From Litsea cubeba (taxonomy: Eukaryota; Streptophyta; Magnoliopsida; Laurales; Lauraceae): 64,000 bases of DNA. Position numbers and translations under genes: made by a program. Below are positions 1 to 12,700 of this stretch, one piece after another. The stretch lies in NCBI GenBank assembly GCA_012931725.1, contig CM022955.1:49733404-49797403 (forward strand). Direction: 5' to 3'. The notes beneath the pieces were generated by a model. That model worked only from the letters and a program-made list of their open reading frames with translations. It made no database searches and was not told where the DNA came from. How positions within the stretch are numbered: the first letter of the stretch is position 1; each line of letters begins with the position of its first letter.

Positions 1-286
1 CTCTGTATATTAACATTCACACAATTTTCTTTGACATAAAGATCAATTACTCTACTGGAATCAACAAATAGGCCCATCTCCAGAGCATCAACATCTGAAA
101 TTACTTCCTTCCATACATGATCTTGCAACTTATACTGGAAGGATATAACTTCGTCCATTCCTACACCAAGCTACTTTGCCATTGCAAATAATTCTAAGGC
201 TGACATCTTATCTGAGTGGCAAAAATCAAAATGACCCACCTTTCCACCATGATGCATTCGAATGGTATAATACCCACCCCCTTCTT
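1..286 (-). pseudogene. PB1-like domain remnant of a MULE-associated plant protein
   Basis: On the minus strand the reading frame from about 286 down to 1 gives YYTIRMHHGGKVGHF, then SALELFAMAK, LGVGMDEVISFQYKL, SDVDALEMGLFVDSSRV and IDLYVKEN. The order 'hhTIRhHHGGkf', 'MSxxELxxMAKxLG' and 'SDxDALEM..VxVYV' is that of the PB1-like domain found at the start of many plant Mutator-like transposase-associated proteins. An in-frame TAG at 171-173 interrupts it after FAMAK, so it is broken or a remnant. A TTGCAG acceptor-like site at 287-289 suggests that this is a second exon. It lies downstream of the calcium-pump exons, on the same strand, so it is probably a transposon piece inside that gene's next intron. 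The protein may continue beyond the left edge. Domain identity is from recall of the family pattern. Confidence 0.55.
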
Positions 287-600
287 CTGCAATATGAATG
301 GATACAAAGCTTAAATATACAAATGAAAACATTACATGCAAAAACAGAAATGATGCTTACCATAAGGAAGAGAATCCAAACCAGCCAGATCCTCGTAGGT
401 TGATTCTCTATGTTCCCAGTCCATTTCTTCGATTTCCCTCTTCCACAAAGCAAGGTGTTTCTTCAATTGTACTCCTCCAGCAGCATTTCTTCAATTTCCA
501 GGCGACAAAGCCTTGTTTCGGCCCTACTTCGGTTTTTCCTTCCTTCTTCGTCGCCTTCCTTCTTCGATCGTTGTCCCTCGTCGTTTGCCCTCTTTCTTTC

Positions 601-705
601 GTCACCCTCTTTCTTCGTCGCCTTCCTTTTTCTTCGTTCACCCTTCTTCTTCGTCGCCTTCCTTTTTCTTCGTTCGCCCTTCTTCTTCGTCGCCTTCTTT
701 TTTCA
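601..705. repeat. 36-bp CT-rich minisatellite
   Basis: The word CGTCGCCTTCCTTTTTCTTC recurs with a period of 36 bases (CGTCG at 616, 652 and about 688), giving nearly three units inside a wider CTTC/CGTC-rich tract from about 430 to 790. Because 36 is a multiple of three, the tract stays open in several frames and produces spurious low-complexity proteins on both strands. It sits just upstream (minus strand) of the PB1-like remnant and may have been part of its leader. Confidence 0.7.
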
Positions 706-2000
706 ATTGCCGCCCCTCTTCGTTCGCCTTCCTTCTTCGTCGTCTTCCCTCTTCACTCGCATTCCCTCTTAATCGCCCTCCTTCCTCAAAAAAAAAAACC
801 CTAGGGCTTTGGACACTCTCAGGTTACTGATAACGGGACGTCAACGTCTAGTCGCCCGTTACAAATTTCGAAAGGCGTTTGACTCTCCGTTTTTTATTTG
901 GACGGCTAGTAGACAAAAGGGCCAATTAAAGCAAAATCGATTAATATAAGGGGTAAATTGATAAATCTAATAGTTTAGGGTTTAAATTGAAAAACTCAAA
1001 ATAGTATAAGCGGCATTATGTCAAAAAACCTTAATAATAATAATAATAATATATCTAATCATATACTAAAAGATACTATCATTTTAACTTTGTAATTAAT
1101 TTAGCAATCAAATAAATAAAAATTCAAGTACCACTGGCACTGTACCAACTAACAAAATATCAATTTTTTTCTCTTTTCTTCTTCCCTTTTTTTCTTTCGC
1201 TGGACGGACGAATGTTATTAGGGCAGCGGAAGGATGGCCCCTTTGCTTTTAAGTTATAACCTTTTACAAACAACCCCCTTTTCTTTTCATTTTTTACTCT
1301 AATTTTATTATTTTTTTCCCAATTAAAAGAGGCCAGCGTGTCCCCATCGTGTCCGGAACGTGTCCCCAGCGTGTCCGAAATATTAAAGATAAAAAATAAT
1401 CAGGACACTCTTTTGGGCGTGTCCGACACGTGTCGGAGCGTGTCCGTGCCCGACACGTGTTGGACACCGACACTCTGGCTCCGAAGAAGTGTTCGTGCTT
1501 CCTAGAAGGCCATCCAGCAAATTAAGAGCCCACTGCTAAGTAGATCGGTTGCCGATCCCAACATAATTGCGACAAGGATTTGATGATGATGATGCTAAGT
1601 AGACCAGTTGTGTTTCTCCTTGTTCATGTTTTAGATAGGCTGCAATTGAAGACTTTTTTTCATTTATGTCAACAAACAATTGGGATTGAATTCCTTGGCT
1701 GCACCAACTATGGGGGTGCGGGGAACAGTGATGGGGGAGTGTCCCTGTAAATTAGAAAGACATTCATGACATCGAAGGCCCTAGCACTAATGATGAGTCG
1801 CTTCAAACCAGCATTTTCCACATTGAAAATGCCATCTCATTACTGATGATGACAATTGCGAGAATGTTGTTGCCAGAAGCGTTGTAGACAAATTAAAATT
1901 TCCATGTAGGAGACACCTACTCCTTAAAAGCTTTCATGATTCAAGGGAATGAGATAAACACGACTTCCAAATGTTTGGTTCCTTTCTCTGCTGGTACTAG
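706..2000. other. Unassigned intronic or transposon-flank DNA
   Basis: No coding frame of substance. An AAACCCTAGGG motif follows a poly-A run near 788-806. Positions 1320-1480 carry a cluster of CGTGTCC and CACGTGTCGG words, including G-box-like CACGTG cores, that looks like a degenerate short repeat. The rest is AT-rich. It lies in the intron downstream of pump exon 18. Confidence 0.4.
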
Positions 2001-2311
2001 TGTCAAAGTTGCTAGCCAGTAATCCCAGAACCAATTGGTGATAGAAACTGCACAAACAACTAGTTAACACTCCCCCTCGGGCGGGACACCGCCCGGATCC
2101 GAAGCACACGCCCGCACAAGACTATAACGCGGCATGGGGCCTTTTTGCCCTACGCATTTTGCGCCCGCACAAACACACAACGCGGCATGGGGCATTTCTG
2201 CCCTGCGAGGTTTCGAACTCGAGACCTCAGGCTCTGATACCATGTCAAAGTTGCCAGCCAGTAATCCCAAAACCAATTGGTGATAGAAACTGCACAAACA
2301 ACTAGTTAACA
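2001..2311 (-). mobile_element. SMART/TRIM element 1 (complete, 69-bp LTRs, TSD ACTAG)
   Basis: Two direct repeats of 69 bp (2001-2069 and 2243-2311), each reading TGTCAAAGTTGC...GTTAACA, bound a 173-bp core. Read on the minus strand, the core begins directly after the LTR with TGGTATCAGAGC (2231-2242), the usual plant initiator-Met tRNA primer-binding site. It ends with the purine tract GAGGGGGAG next to the other LTR. The flanks carry the 5-bp duplication ACTAG (1996-2000 and 2312-2316). This is the full anatomy of a small LTR retrotransposon with no coding capacity; it must be mobilised in trans. The two LTRs differ at only a few bases, so the insertion is not very old. Confidence 0.95.
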
Positions 2312-2316
2312 ACTAG

Positions 2317-3262
2317 TACCGCAATCATGTTTGCCATGATTGTGCCATCTCTCATTGGGTTGGCCATAGGAATATGACCAAAGCATTATGCATGACAGGT
2401 ACAAAAATAATTGCAATGTTGTGAAAATAATGTGAATTGTGAAGGTGACATTGGGACCTGCACGAGAAAATTCCCATATCCTGTATCCCGAATCCCAATA
2501 AAAATGATTCGTATCTATGTAATGAATACCATTTACATATCAATCTGAGGATTCAAGTGTAAATCTTACGATTCGATACTCATTGCATCGAATCCAACGA
2601 TTCAAGCAATTCGACTGGGCAAGAATAGCTAATACCAATAAGTTAATATTAATAATCTTTCACCCGTAAGAGATATACAGCTCACATCACCTACTTTAAA
2701 AAGGTTATTTAGTAGTTAACGAAACCTCTTAAGAATTCTTGTGGGTTTGGAGAGGTTTTAGAGATGAATAAAAAACATGCATTTGAGTAAACATTCAACT
2801 GTACGTATGGGGCTTGTCTATATCTTTCTCTTTTTTTAATCTTCTTTTGGTTTTTTCCTTCCTAAACATATACCTTCAAGAGAAATCGTACTGAGTAAGA
2901 TTGATGGTTTAGATTTTATTTTTTTCTTTTTTATTATGATTTAAAGAAAATAAATATATATATATTGATACCTTAAACTTATTTAACTATTTACACATCA
3001 TTTATTATATATTAATATATGTCATGATGCTCTTGATATGATTGTATGATAGACTTATTTGTCATTATATTTATACTGCTATGAAAGGGGAAAAGGATGG
3101 ATTATGAACAATACTTTTTTTCCTTTTTCTTTTTTCTTTTCAATTACCAGAGGCAGGCACAGTATACGGCTTGATCTGCACTGATAGACGAACTGCCATT
3201 TCATCCCAATCATAAACACCATCGTAAGCATTAAAAAAGAGAAGGAAGAAAAACTAACTTAC
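2317..3262. other. Intron 18 of the pump gene, no recognised content
   Basis: AT-rich sequence following the donor of exon 18. A stretch at 2470-2620 is rich in GATTC/GAATC words. I looked here for the next pump exon (expected to carry a GSPTEKAI-type motif) on the minus strand and did not find it. Confidence 0.5.
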
Positions 3263-6200
3263 ATGAATAAAAACATTGCCCGTGGTATTCTGAGCAATGC
3301 CTTCAATTAGAAGTTGAATGTTATCCAGTGGATACATGAGTGACATGACTTCCTCGCTAACATTTGCCTCAACAACAGTCATCTATTACAGAAAGTAAAA
3401 TATCACCTATTAGAATGGAAGTTCTATGAACGAGGAATGCAATTCAACAGCCAAAATGTATGGGGAAAATACTAGAAATTGGCATCAAATTGATCAAACA
3501 TTGGAAGAGTGCATAGCGATGTAACTCAAAGCATAATCATTTTTTAATAAGTTGGCAGAAAGGAGATTGGAAATCAGTATGTAACACGTTTTCCCAAATT
3601 CTTTACCCTAAAATCTATATGCAGGAAATAAGCACTAATCAATTTGGGGCTAAGAAGGAAGAGATTCAATATCAAATGAGGTAAAATTCCATCCCGAACA
3701 ATCAAGTGCATCACATTTTTCACATCAGTAGAAATCAGGGCTGATGAATTTGAGGCTAAAAGGACATATGGCATCCTGTAAGCTTATTTCCACCTTCAAA
3801 TATGTTGAGAATGGACAGCCACATGTTCAGCAAAAATAGGCAAACCATGAAATGTCCAAATGCACACTAAAATACCCGAAATAAAAGTCATAAAGTTCCA
3901 ACCACCAGCACCTAAACTTCATAAATAAAAAAAAATCAAAAACTCACCTGATTCAAGGTTAAAGTCCCCGTCTTATCGCTGCAAATTGTAGTAGCAGAGC
4001 CCATAGTTTCACAAGCTGAAAGCCTCCGTACCTGTAACCAACAACTGCTAAACCAATCAGAAAATGACACTGCAGAATCATTGGATTGAAAATTCAAGAG
4101 ATATAGATACGTGCCAGGGCCTTGTCTGCCATCATCTTCCGCATCGAGTAAGCAAGGCTGGATCAGGAAAATAATACAGAAACAAGCAGTAGTCTATGAG
4201 CACATTATGTATCTATGACAGTTGACTGTGAGTTCAAATGTCTTTTATTAACCACATATGGATAGGGATCATGCATTAGGCAGAACTAGAACTACAATGC
4301 AATGGCGCTGCATCATACTATGGTGCAGCGCCCTTCTTCAATGCATGGTGGGTCCCACCTTTTCCAAATCCAAGCCTTTCATCAGATTTAACACCCACTA
4401 TATTTGTTGCAACTAAGTTTTCAGACAAATTTTCAGTTGGCCACCCGTTAGATTGATCACACTTAGGGACTCCCTCCATTTTTATTCCAACAAAAGAAAA
4501 GAGAAGCAAGTTCCATCACGTGATCAAGTCAAATCCAATAGTGGGTATCTTACATATTTGAGTAATAATTTACAAGATGATCACTACATAGGGTGTTAGG
4601 GCTGATGACCGGCTTGGATTTTCAAAAGGTTGGCCCCATGATGCATCGAAGAAGGGCGCTGCACTGTAGTTCTGCCCCATGCATTAAGGCATTCTCTAAT
4701 ATTTCCACAGTTTGAAGATCCCACCTATCTGATAGATGCCTTGCAAATTGACAATTACAGGCAATAGTCTAAATTTAACAATGGTGAATTCAAACGGTTA
4801 GGAAGTCCCATGGGAGAGATTTTTGGTGTCTAATATTGAAAATAGGGCCCATTGTATGAACAATTTTGATCACCAAAGTTGGAGCCCTGCATGCATAGTT
4901 GTAGGATCAAGCAAGTGGTTTAATCAAACAATCTATATTTTGGGTTAACATTGATAGAGTTGTGAAAACACAACACATACGTACGTCAAAGTCACTGCCA
5001 AAGGGAGCCCTTCAGGAATTGCAACAACTACAATTGTGACCTAAATAAAATTTTAGCCATCATGTTAGAAATGCCTCAGCATAATCAAGGACTCAAAAAC
5101 ACAACGGAAACAAAGAGAAACTGCTTCTAGAAGAGATCACAGACCGCAATAGTAATCATTTTAACAACATCATCAGCTATAGTACCACCACTTGTCTGCC
5201 CTGCTGTGTATTGAACAGTTCCATCCGACCTTCTTGTATGGCCTGTGAAGTATCTGAGCAAATATAGATTTTGCCTTAACAACTGGTACAACGCACGTGA
5301 AGTTGCATGCCTGACAAGAATACAACAATCAATCTCCAACTTACCTGACCAGAAGAACTAGAAGAACAAACCCAGCCACAGTAAGCCCAACTTTGCCAAT
5401 GAAAGTTGCCACTCCATTTAGGCGTACCTATTTTGCCATATTCATAAATAGCCTATAAAGCGAGAAACAAATTACTATTGGATGCAGAAAATAGTGGAAA
5501 CAAAGGAGAAACCTGAAGTGGAGTTTCTTCATTATTATCCTCCGAAATACTGGCCATTAGTAATCCCCATTCAGTATTTAGTCCAACACCAGTAACCTGG
5601 AGATAATTTTCAGAAGCAATCAATGGAATGGTGAATGGAAAAATAGCTGTTCATTAGTGTATAAGAAGGCAACATATTAATATTTTGATGAAAATCAAAT
5701 CCAGAAATGAAATCATCGTCACCGTTAAAATTTAAACACCACCATCAAAGGTAAATAAAGAAGCATATCTTAAAAGATGGCTCCGGATAAACCATCAACA
5801 GAATTGACTCTGCTGATAAACTGATGAGTTGTAAAAAAAATTAATTTAAAAATCAAGAGATCTAAGGAGATGGAAAAGATGGAGGAAGAATAGAAGCTGA
5901 AATCAACCTGGTCATCCAGTTAGGAGTCTCCAAATCTCCAAGGACAATTACAATGATGCTAACCTGATCTCCAAGATAATTACAATGCTAATCTAATCAC
6001 TAAAGATTAGAGTAGATAATAACAGGTATTTTACACCATAGGTATACAGAAAAACATGGTCCCTCAGGTCTTACACACTGAGCATTGGAGTACACAAAAG
6101 CAGCCAAGCACGCAGAGATCAATTAGCATGTTATGACACATGTAACTGTGTATACTGTGTTAGGGTGTTTATCAAGATCATCTATCGATGTCCGCATTTC

Positions 6201-6796
6201 CCAAAGGCACGATTCTTACCAACATACTACCAACACCATCAGCCACCTTGCACCCAGATATTAAAAAAGGTGCATTTGGGTTCTTGTGAACCTGCAGTAA
6301 AGCAGATTGTCTAAGAAATAATACTCTTAAGTTATCGGCCAAATTATAGAAAAGAAAGTAACAGCAGCTTACAATTTTGCTCTCCCCAGTCATACTAGAC
6401 TCATCAATGGAAAGTGAGTGACCACTGATTAAAACACCATCAGCAGGAACCTAGACAAAAGCTTCATGAAGTAAACCAATAATGCAGAAAGTGCAAGTGT
6501 TCAAAGAATCAGTCAAAACACTACTTAATATGACGCACTTGATCACCAATTTTGAGACATACAACATCACCAACAACGACATCAAAGATAGAAGTCTCAT
6601 TTGGTCTGTTACTTCTTTTAACCTGCACATCACACATAGCATGTATGCTTAAAGAGCTGAGATTAGTAAAACACAAATAAAAAATATCAAGGAAAGCATT
6701 CTCATGTTGTTAGCAGCACACACACCTCTACACGTATATTATGCTTCTCCTCATTCAAGCTTTGAAATTGAAGTGCTTGTTTGTAATCACTAATAG
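3263..6796 (-). CDS. ACA (ACA8/9/10 type): Pump exons 8-18: actuator domain, M3-M4 and phosphorylation site
   Basis: Eleven short exons with compact introns. Exon 8 gives SDYKQALQFQSLNEEK. Exon 10 gives VPADGVLISGHSLSIDESS followed by MTGESKI. Exon 11 ends in the SGCKVADGVGSML region. Exon 12 has NTEWGLLMASISEDNNEE. Exon 13 is the third membrane segment (hydrophobic VGLTVAGFVLLVLLV). Exons 14-15 give DDVVKMITIA and VTIVVVAIPEGLPLAVTL, the fourth membrane segment with the Ca2+-coordinating kink. Exon 16 is LAYSMRKMMADKAL. Exon 17 is VRRLSACETMGSATTICSDK then TGTLTLNQ. Exon 18 gives MTVVEANVSEE to IAQNTTGNVFIH. All exon phases fit. Exon 18 looks a few residues shorter after TVVE than Arabidopsis relatives. 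The intron after exon 16 has a GC donor (CTG|GCACGT); a shifted GT donor four bases on would break the frame. Confidence 0.93.
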
Positions 6797-9700
6797 CTAA
6801 AGAACAAAATAAAATAGCAACAGAGACCATTAGTATATTAAAGACCATGAGAATTTCAATCGAACAAGAGGCAGTTGGTAAAGAAAACTCATCCCCATAA
6901 TGGTTTCAGTAAGTAGGAACCATATTTTAATGAAGGGTATTTGTTATTCTTATACAATACACAATCTTTCATTTAATAAACAGTAAACCAATAAACAAAG
7001 AATGCATATTTACTCAAAGGCTTGATGCAGTATGAAGATGGCAATGCTGGGACTGCATAAAATCTATCATATCCTTGTACAGGGAGGGACGGCTCAGTAT
7101 TATATTAATGATTACAAAGTACAATTAGTTGAAAGAGAGGATATAAACAAGGGTGATCTGGGAACAAGTAATTTACAAGTAGTTATCCAGAGGGACTCGG
7201 TTTTGTGGATACGTGGTGAGGACGCTAGAGTGGGGTATAGAACTTGCTTAGATGAGAATTGTTTTGTTGTTTTTGTGAAGATACATGTTTACCCTTTTGC
7301 AGAAAAAGAGAAAGGATGGTCAATGACAGTGGTAATGATAATGGTAACCTCAATAAGAATGGAGGACATGTTGAAATGCCAGAATATGCCCGTCTGATTT
7401 TTGAGAGTTTTATGAAGGCATATGCGCAGGTCCAAGAGCAGATCACTGCTATTCGTACCCGCCAAAGTGAGAATGGTGAAGGACACAGCGATAGTAGATA
7501 TGGCTCAGGCGGAGGCAGTAATATTGGGGGCAGGGATCGTGAGAGGGATACTCTTTACAAGAGATTCAATGAATTCCGCCCCAAATGCTTTGAAGAGACT
7601 ACTAACCCCTGGGATGCGAATAAATGGGTGGAGCATATGGAGGGTATCTTCGAGGTTATGGGATGTTCGGAACATCAAAAGGCTATACTTGCAGCATTCA
7701 AACTTGAAGGCGATGCAAAGGACTGGTGGAAAGCGGCTAAGAGGTCATTCAGTAGACAAGAAACAGAGATCACCTGTACTTTCTTCAAGCGGGAATTCAT
7801 AAAGAAGTTTATACCAGATCATATTAGGGCTCAGAAAAGGAGAGAGTTTGAAACTTTAGTGCAAGGCAATCTTACGGTAGCCAAGTATGCTCTCAAGTTC
7901 ACGGAACTGTCACATTTTGCAGAGACATTAGTGGCTACAGAAGGAGAAAAGATGGAACGGTTTGTGAATGGCCTTAGACCGGACATTAAGAAAGATGTGA
8001 AACTACATGAGCCGAAAACTTACGCCGAAGCACTGAAGAAAGCTTTTGTGTCGGAGGAGGCAATAGAAGACATAAAGCGAGAGACTCAATTAGTGCCATC
8101 GGGAACCAAGAGAGAACATTTGGGAGATCCTGGCCAATCAAAGAAAGAAAAGATGGAAAGCGACATACGGTGCGACTTTTGTGGGAAGGGTCACGATGTA
8201 AGTCTGTGTCGCAGGAAATGGGGCACCTGTTTCGAGTGCGGACAGGAAGGTCATAAGATCATGGACTGTCCGTAAAAGCGCCAAGAAATTCAGTATCAGC
8301 AACAGGCCCAATATCCACAACAGAATCAGTACCCCCAACAGAATAGACAACAAGGTTATCAGCAGAATCCAAGACAAGGATATCCACAGAATCAACAACA
8401 GGGGAATCAACAAAATCCTCGGGCACGCCCGCAATGTCAAAATCAGTATAGAGCCGAAAATGTTCAAGGGGGGAATCCTCAAATGAATGCGCAGGTATAT
8501 GCAATGACTCAACAAGAAACGGCAGCAACCGACAAAGCGGTAACGGGTACATTTTATCTCTTGTGGTGTTAAATTTAGGGGACCAAATTTTCTAAGGAGG
8601 GTAGTATGTAATACCCCGGGCCCAGTATGAGGGCTAGATTATTTTCTAATATTTAATATTTAATTATCTTGATTTTACTTAAAATTTATTGGGACCCATA
8701 GTTTAATGGAGGAATTCGAGTGGAACTTGTGGTGGTTATACCATAGACTCCTAGTATTGTTAGGAATAGGATTGGCATGTGAGAAGGAAATAATAAAATT
8801 AGAAAGAGGATTTTGGGAAGGATTCTAACTTCTAGCTTTTATATATTGATCAACCCAAAGCCTAGTTTAGTATTAGCCTTGAAGAAATTAGGAGGAAGAA
8901 CCAGTTCTAGTCAGCCATAACAGGTGAGTAGAGATTCTGATCTAATTGTGTATGGTTTTAAATTTCTGGTTTTGCTCTTGTATATTTTCGATTCCTCTAT
9001 TTTATGGTGAGTAAATTTCTTCGTATAATTGATGTGTTGTTTGTGAATTGATTAAAGTAAGAATCTGTATCGTTTTGTTTTCTTCATGCTGCTGGAACCA
9101 GTATATAGTATCAAATTGCATGTTTTCATGATGGATTATATGTTTCTGAGTCACTGTCGACAAAATCAGACCACGTATCACGACATTGAATAGTCAAATT
9201 TCTTGGTTAATCACGGTAATTGGACCTTTAGATCAGAGGAATACCTGGGGTAATGTTTTCTTGCAAAAGGTATTGAATCGAGGAAGATCCAATACAGAAT
9301 TTGGAACTCTACACTTTCGTCCTGTGAAGAATATTTTGAGTCGACCTTGATGGTGGGACCCCATGGCCCACTGGACGCTGGATCAGGACAATACATCCGC
9401 AAGAGGGCCCAGGGGCGACTGCTTTAGTGATGGTCCCACTTGGAGTGGACCCCGGATGGCCCACCATCCAGTCCCTTGGATTGTATGAGGCGTGAGTTTT
9501 TGCAGAAATCTGGCTGACTGTCAACAGCCTTTGTGGGACCCTAGAGCTGACCCGATCAATGATTAGGTCCCCACATCTGGTCGGGCACCCAGGAGCGACC
9601 CTACTGTTGCGGGTCCCATATGCAGTGGGTCCCGTTTGGCCCACCAACTTGTGTATACAAATCTCGGAGACGTGGGCGACTCTGTGTGCAGGCTGTGGGG

Positions 9701-12700
9701 CATTTGATGAGCAATCAGATCCAGGGATATGTGAGAACACCCCTGGGCAACTTTGGAAGAGCAAATCCTATCATTGGCCAGTGGGCCCCACTTTCCAATC
9801 CGCCTTAGAACTATCAGGCGTGAACTGGTTCTAGAAACCTAATGTGGACTTAACAGTTATGCATATAAACACCATAGGAATGCAGAAATCCCACATCAGC
9901 CCTTTTCCTTCAGTTCTTTGAATTCTATAACTGTTCTGGAAATTTAAAATAAGCCCTGATAATTATAGTAATCACAACTGGGCCTTTTATTGATTGTTTA
10001 GTTAAGTTCCAAGATTCTGTAAATAAGGGCCTGACACCCTTTGTTTTCATATCTGAATCACTTTTATTTAATTCATGAGGACCTATGTTTTCTGAGATTG
10101 CAAACAAAGGCTTGTTATTCATTCTTATTATTTGCAAGCTGTTTGAATTGTTTCCTTTAGTTCTTGATTTGTCAAATCTGCATTTTGGACCCTGTTATTT
10201 GGATTATTGGCAACTTGAAATATGCATGTGGATTAAATTACATGCCTTGGTTATTTGGGGATCTAACTCCGCCTATGTTGGGGTATCCTTGACATAGCCG
10301 GTCCCAAGCCCGGACAAAGGAGGAGGGTTGTGCGTTAGGTAGCCGACAGCCAGCACAATACTCAGTCGGATTTTTTTATGGATTTGATACCTAATGAAAT
10401 TTCGTTGGGGCGTAGTGGCCCTAAACAGATTTGATTGGCGTCGTCAAATCCATATAGCCGACCCCACCTAGTGGGAAAAGGCTTGGTTTGGTTTGGTTTG
10501 GTTTGGTTTGGTTATTTGGGGATCTCACATGGTAGATTATGTGGTTTGTATATGTATATGTTGTGGTTAAGTTGGTAATTGAATAATTCCCTCAAAATTG
10601 TAAATGGAGAGTTACGTAATTGACCCCTCTCACCTCGTACACCAATTTTGATTCGGCCTGGGGCAGATTAAATCCACATAATTTGAGAAGGGGTTGATTA
10701 TGGAATTTGCCCATTACAAAGGTTGAGGACATACTAAATATCAGATTTTGAAGAGACGTATATTTGCTATTTGAATTAGAAAACTGAGATAAGATGACTT
10801 TATTTTTTTGGAGGAACCTTTTGGACAACCCTAGACCACGAGCATGTATGGCCGACTTTGTGAGGATTGTTGATGTTGGACTTAGTGTCCGGGCCGTTAT
10901 AACGGCTGGTCCTTAGTGGACGTGAGTGGCCATTATGATGGCTGGTCCTTAGTGGACGTGTCTGACGAGACAGGGTCATGATGACCGGTACACATGTATA
11001 CGATGGACCTTGGTGGTCGATGGTTTTGGACCTTTGTGGTCGGATTTATTTTGGACCTTAGGGTCGGTTTTTGGGCTGGTGCTAACAGGTGGCTAGGAGG
11101 TTGTCGTTTGTTTGACCATATTCCAACCTTGGCTTGAATGAGACTTGGATGTTATTTCAATTTGTTGTAGAATCTTATCTAAGTATATATTTAAATGTAC
11201 AAATAGATTAGAATATCTATTCACTCAGTTGTACTGATATTTTGTGGATTTGCCCCAATCCAGGTAACCAGAACTTAGCAACTCAGGAAAACCGTGATGA
11301 CCGGGAGATAGACTTTGGGATGCGTACTTGAGCGTCGAAGCCACATAGATGGAGAAGAAATAGATTTATTAGATTGTTTAGAGTATTTCATCTGGAAGAC
11401 ATTGCAATTATTTTATTTTATTCGTCAATGTTACATTTGTTTATTAGATTTGGGATTTTTAATACAAGTCTGCTTAAGCTGTTAAATGCCTGAATCTTTA
11501 TGTGATCTTTGATTTAACCTATGTGTGTGATGCTTACGAGTCTCGGCACGAAATTCGAAGGGCCCCGAATTCCGGGTCGTTACAATATTCATGCAATTGT
11601 ACCTTGTAAACATTAATATAAATACAGGGCCCATCCTTAAAGAGAGTATTCATCAGAGTTTATGCAATCCTAACATTGTCATAGTATCAAAGCCATTACG
11701 TAATTGCGTTTAGGGTACCAACATACTGTAACTCTTAATCCTCTTCATCACACCGCCCCTCTCGGTTTCTTCCTGCTTCGAGTACAACCTAACAGGTTTT
11801 CTAACGAGTAAAACCCGCTTCAAAGCTTTTGCGATCACCAACAATCATCGCATCATATATACAAAACAAACCCCCCCAATTTCAGGGTTTTTCACCATCG
11901 TCTCCTCTAATTTCGCGGTTAGTGATTTCTCAATTTTTCCCTCAACGGCCTTGGATTTGCACGTCTTTTAGTGTTCCAGCTTGCACGGTCTTGGAGTTCC
12001 TCGATCAGATTAGATTCGGATCACACCTTGCTGCTTAACTCCAAAAGGGTTTTGACTTGAAGGTAGTCTCTTCTTTGTCGGCATCAAGAAGACGTCAAAT
12101 TGACAGCAACGTGTCCTTGGACACTAGAGTTTCGTCCCTCTTAGCCTCTTGGTATCCCGGTTGTGGCAAGAGATTCTCTTCTTCATTCCTCTTCCATCTG
12201 ATCATCTTCATCTTCTTCCAAATCGTCTTCTAAAGAGGCTCTGATCAACATCTTCTTATTCTACTTCGGCTCTTTGCATCTTCATTCTCACTACTCGTCT
12301 AGGGTTTTCAACAAAATCTCAGCGTCCTTAGTGCTCCTCCTAATGCTTTCTCAGCCGACCTAAGGTACTTTTTGTAATAAACTATGTACCAACCCAAAAG
12401 CTTAAGCTGATAGGTGGAAGGCCCATACAGGTATATTAAGACATGTCAAGCTTATTACTTAGGCAATGTGGGATGTGGGACTTCCCAACACTCCCCCTCA
12501 CGTGCAAGCCCAACAGATTTCATGGACGGGCTTGTCACGTGGGCTACACAAGAATAATGGGGTCGGAACCCGCTCTGATACCATGTAATAAACCATGTAC
12601 CAACCCAAAAGCTTAAGCTGATAGGTGGAAGGCCCATACAGGTATATTAAGACATGTCAAGCTTATTACTTAGGCGATGTGGGATGTGGGACTTCCCAAC

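Noticed and set aside
408..830. Overlapping frames of up to 168 residues on both strands
   Set aside because: They are low-complexity products of the 36-bp CT-rich minisatellite, open because the period is a multiple of three.
3145..3235. Minus-strand frame EMAVRLSVQIKPYTV as the next pump exon
   Set aside because: It does not match the expected segment after NTTGNVF (GSPTEKAI-type) and lacks a clean acceptor.
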